From positions 59,398-123,397 of the forward strand of contig JAJEEV010000033.1 of assembly GCA_022820805.1 (NCBI GenBank): DNA of 64,000 nucleotides. Direction: 5' to 3'. The notes below the pieces were generated by a model, which was not told where the DNA came from, did no database searches, and saw nothing but the letters and a program-made list of their open reading frames with translations. Shown one piece after another: positions 62,433-64,000 of this stretch. This stretch comes from Acidimicrobiia bacterium. GTDB taxonomy: Bacteria; Actinomycetota; Acidimicrobiia; Acidimicrobiales; Aldehydirespiratoraceae. The stretch's first letter is position 1. Each line of letters starts with the position of its first letter. A program made the translations under genes and the position numbers.

Positions 62433-63449
62433 TCAGCGGGCCGACAGCGCTGCCAGCCGGGCCACCAGCACCTCCAGCACCAGCTCGTCGGGCCAGTCGA
62501 CCGTGCCCCGCAGGGCCAGGTCGGCGTCGGCCAGCAGGCGGATTGCCCTGGCGACCTTCTCCGAGCCCAGCTTGCGGGTCTGACCCAGGATCTTGCGGGC
62601 CGGGAAGGTCGATCCCTTCATGCCCAGCATCGCCGCGGCCTGGTGCTCGTCGGCCGCGCCCGCGCCGTCGAGGCGCAGCATCCGCTGGTACCGACCGTGC
62701 AGCGCGGCCAGCAGCTGGAGCGGATGGCGCGACGGCAGCAGGCGGTGCAGCACCTTGAGGGCGGCCGCGATGTCGCCGCGGTCGATGGCGTCGTCGAGCT
62801 CCCACGGCACCACCGAGCCGGCGTCGCCGCCGTAGACGGCCACATCGTCGGCGGTGACGGTGGCGCCGGCGCCCAGTGCGCCCTGAAGGGTCCTCAACAG
62901 CCCGACGACGTTGCCGCGGTCCGCTCCGACCAGGTCCTCCACGGCGGCCACCGCGGCCGGCTCGAACCTGAGGCCGGACTGTCTCAGCTGGTCCCGCAGC
63001 CATTTGCCGGCATCGGACTTGCGGGTGGGCGGGGTGACGTCCACCTTGGTGCCGCCGGCGGTCTTCACCGCGGCCGCGAGGTTCTTGGGGACCGCGGGCA
63101 GGCGGCCGCCCATGGCGGGGTCCACTCCCCTCTCCCAGACCAGCACCAGGTCGGTGGTGGCCGGCAGGCTCTCCAGCAGGCGCACCAGGTCGTCGCACTG
63201 CCCGGGCTTCGAGAACCGGGCCAGATGACGTCCCACCACCACCCGCCGGGCGGTCAGGAAGGGCTCGGTCTGGGCCGCGTCGACCAGCGGGGCCAGGGAC
63301 CATCCCCCGTCGGGGTCCCGGAGGCTGGTCTCGTCGAGTTGCTCCAGCGCCAGGCTGCGGTCCTGGTCGCCCAGCGTCTCCCTGGTGATCCTGCCCACCG
63401 CCTCGGCCAGCAGCACCGGGTCGTCGCCGGTGACGATCTGGACGCTCAC
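62433..63449 (-). CDS. holA: DNA polymerase III delta subunit HolA
   Basis: 338 residues from GTG 63449 (VSVQIVTGDDPVLLAEAVGRI). 'PATTDLVLVWERG', 'DQLRQSGLRFEPAAVAAVEDLVGADRGNVVGLLRTLQ' and 'HPLQLLAALHGRYQRML' match the clamp-loader delta subunit. The ORF-track start at 63533 extends into the spacer. It opens the beta clamp during replication. Confidence 0.9.
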   Translation of the reverse strand: MSVQIVTGDDPVLLAEAVGRITRETLGDQDRSLALEQLDETSLRDPDGGWSLAPLVDAAQTEPFLTARRVVVGRHLARFSKPGQCDDLVRLLESLPATTDLVLVWERGVDPAMGGRLPAVPKNLAAAVKTAGGTKVDVTPPTRKSDAGKWLRDQLRQSGLRFEPAAVAAVEDLVGADRGNVVGLLRTLQGALGAGATVTADDVAVYGGDAGSVVPWELDDAIDRGDIAAALKVLHRLLPSRHPLQLLAALHGRYQRMLRLDGAGAADEHQAAAMLGMKGSTFPARKILGQTRKLGSEKVARAIRLLADADLALRGTVDWPDELVLEVLVARLAALSAR

Positions 63450-63523
63450 CGCGGTGCCCTCACCCGAGGGCGCCCGGAGCGAGCGCGGTCGGCAGCGGCA
63501 GCAACGACATGGCGCCGCGGATA

Positions 63524-64000
63524 CTACGGCCACCCTGTGACCGGTGTTGCTGCGACCTCCAGCACCGGCGCGTCGTCGAGAACCTCCACCGACACCGCGC
63601 CGACCCGCACTGTCGAGCCGGTCCTCACCGTGCGGGCTCCCGGGACGCGGTGCATCGGCGGCGCCACGATCGTCGCGCCCGCGTAGCGGTCGGCCAGCGC
63701 CAGCACGGCATGGGCGTCGGAGGCTCCGCCGCGCGAGGCGACCACCAGGTCGACCCGGCGCACGCCGGCCAGTCGCAGCGACTCCAGCAGCGTCCCGGGC
63801 CGCACGGACTCGCGCAGCACCACCACTGTGGCCGACTCGTGGTGGAACACCTGCGCCCCTGCCGTCCCGGACCAGCCCGCGGGCGGTGAGGCCGCGGTCA
63901 GCATGCTGTACACGATGCCGGCCGCGAGCAGCGCCGCACCGGCAGCACCCACCATCCGGCGACCGCCCGAGCCCAACCCTCCGACGACCGGCGACCGGCG
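63524..64000 (-). CDS. Probable ComEC C-terminal part (runs off window)
   Basis: The frame is open to the right edge. At least 158 residues are visible: a hydrophobic segment ('VGAAGAALLAAGIVYSMLTA') then a degenerate metallo-beta-lactamase-like domain ('ESLRLAGVRRVDLVVASRG', 'DAHAVLALADRYAGATIVAP'). Position directly upstream of holA, as in many genomes, points to the competence DNA-channel protein ComEC. The lactamase domain lacks the HxHxDH motif in the visible part. Confidence 0.6.
   Translation of the reverse strand, partial: RRSPVVGGLGSGGRRMVGAAGAALLAAGIVYSMLTAASPPAGWSGTAGAQVFHHESATVVVLRESVRPGTLLESLRLAGVRRVDLVVASRGGASDAHAVLALADRYAGATIVAPPMHRVPGARTVRTGSTVRVGAVSVEVLDDAPVLEVAATPVTGWP

Overview
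The window is very GC-rich with strong G/C third-codon bias. Together with a furA-katG pair, an F420-type luciferase-like oxidoreductase, the hrcA-dnaJ-rsmE cluster, the comEC-holA-rpsT-lepA block and several apparently leaderless promoters, this points to a high-GC actinobacterium. My best guess is Acidimicrobiia; that is inference from gene content, not a search result. No transposase, integrase, rRNA operon or CRISPR array is visible.

Layout. (1) 1-7990: an IlvD/Edd dehydratase (runs off the left edge) opposite an SDR and a DenD-like dehydrogenase, then furA-katG behind an operator-overlapped promoter, a cytochrome P450, and an ArsR/ArsP-like pair. (2) About 8000-18500 is an accessory, defence-like stretch: an internally duplicated orphan protein, a frameshifted hydrolase, an ASCH protein, a GIY-YIG nuclease fused to three RAMA domains, an HNH nuclease with a topoisomerase-type zinc finger, a Phd antitoxin with a decayed toxin, a DNA methyltransferase-HNH fusion whose start is out of frame because of a 12-nt G tract, a truncated PIN protein, an XRE-ImmA/IrrE protein, an ADP-ribosylglycohydrolase interrupted by an amber codon, a tyrosine/dual-specificity phosphatase, and a small toxin-antitoxin-like pair. 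(3) 18546-19094 is an AhpD/CMD-type protein with an in-frame UGA in its CxxC motif, followed at the E. coli fdhF spacing by a GGUCU-loop hairpin: a selenoprotein. (4) 19300-31656: MOSC, DUF2784, MFS, Rieske oxygenase and hydrolase genes, then two divergent groups (SDR, aminotransferase, EthD-like; amine oxidase, amidohydrolase, CobW GTPase, LmbE deacetylase). (5) 31690-35905: HAD phosphatase, two VapBC modules, a second selenoprotein (reductase selenoprotein B family, UxxC), and dioxygenase debris; a 27-bp direct repeat of the vapC1 3' end brackets the block.

(6) 35950-43070 is a tightly overlapping seven-gene minus-strand operon (acyl-CoA ligase, hydrolase, LLM oxidoreductase, SDR, amidase, enoyl-CoA hydratase, MaoC) with a divergent TetR gene; it looks like an uncharacterised catabolic pathway. 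A branched-chain-amino-acid-type ABC importer (livF, a livM-livG fusion, livH, substrate-binding lipoprotein) follows at 43870-48913, probably supplying its substrate. (7) 49231-51702: ion channel, MazEF-like pair, small coiled-coil ORF, tRNA-Pro(GGG), small zinc-ribbon membrane protein. (8) 51707-64000 is conserved core: SpoIIE-type phosphatase, der, PDZ-radical SAM (DUF512), a membrane pseudokinase, rsmE, dnaJ, hrcA, lepA, rpsT, holA and the C-terminal end of a probable comEC.

The standout observations are the two selenocysteine genes, the homopolymer-controlled methyltransferase-HNH gene beside a GIY-YIG/RAMA nuclease, and the repeat-bracketed block of toxin-antitoxin and selenoprotein genes.
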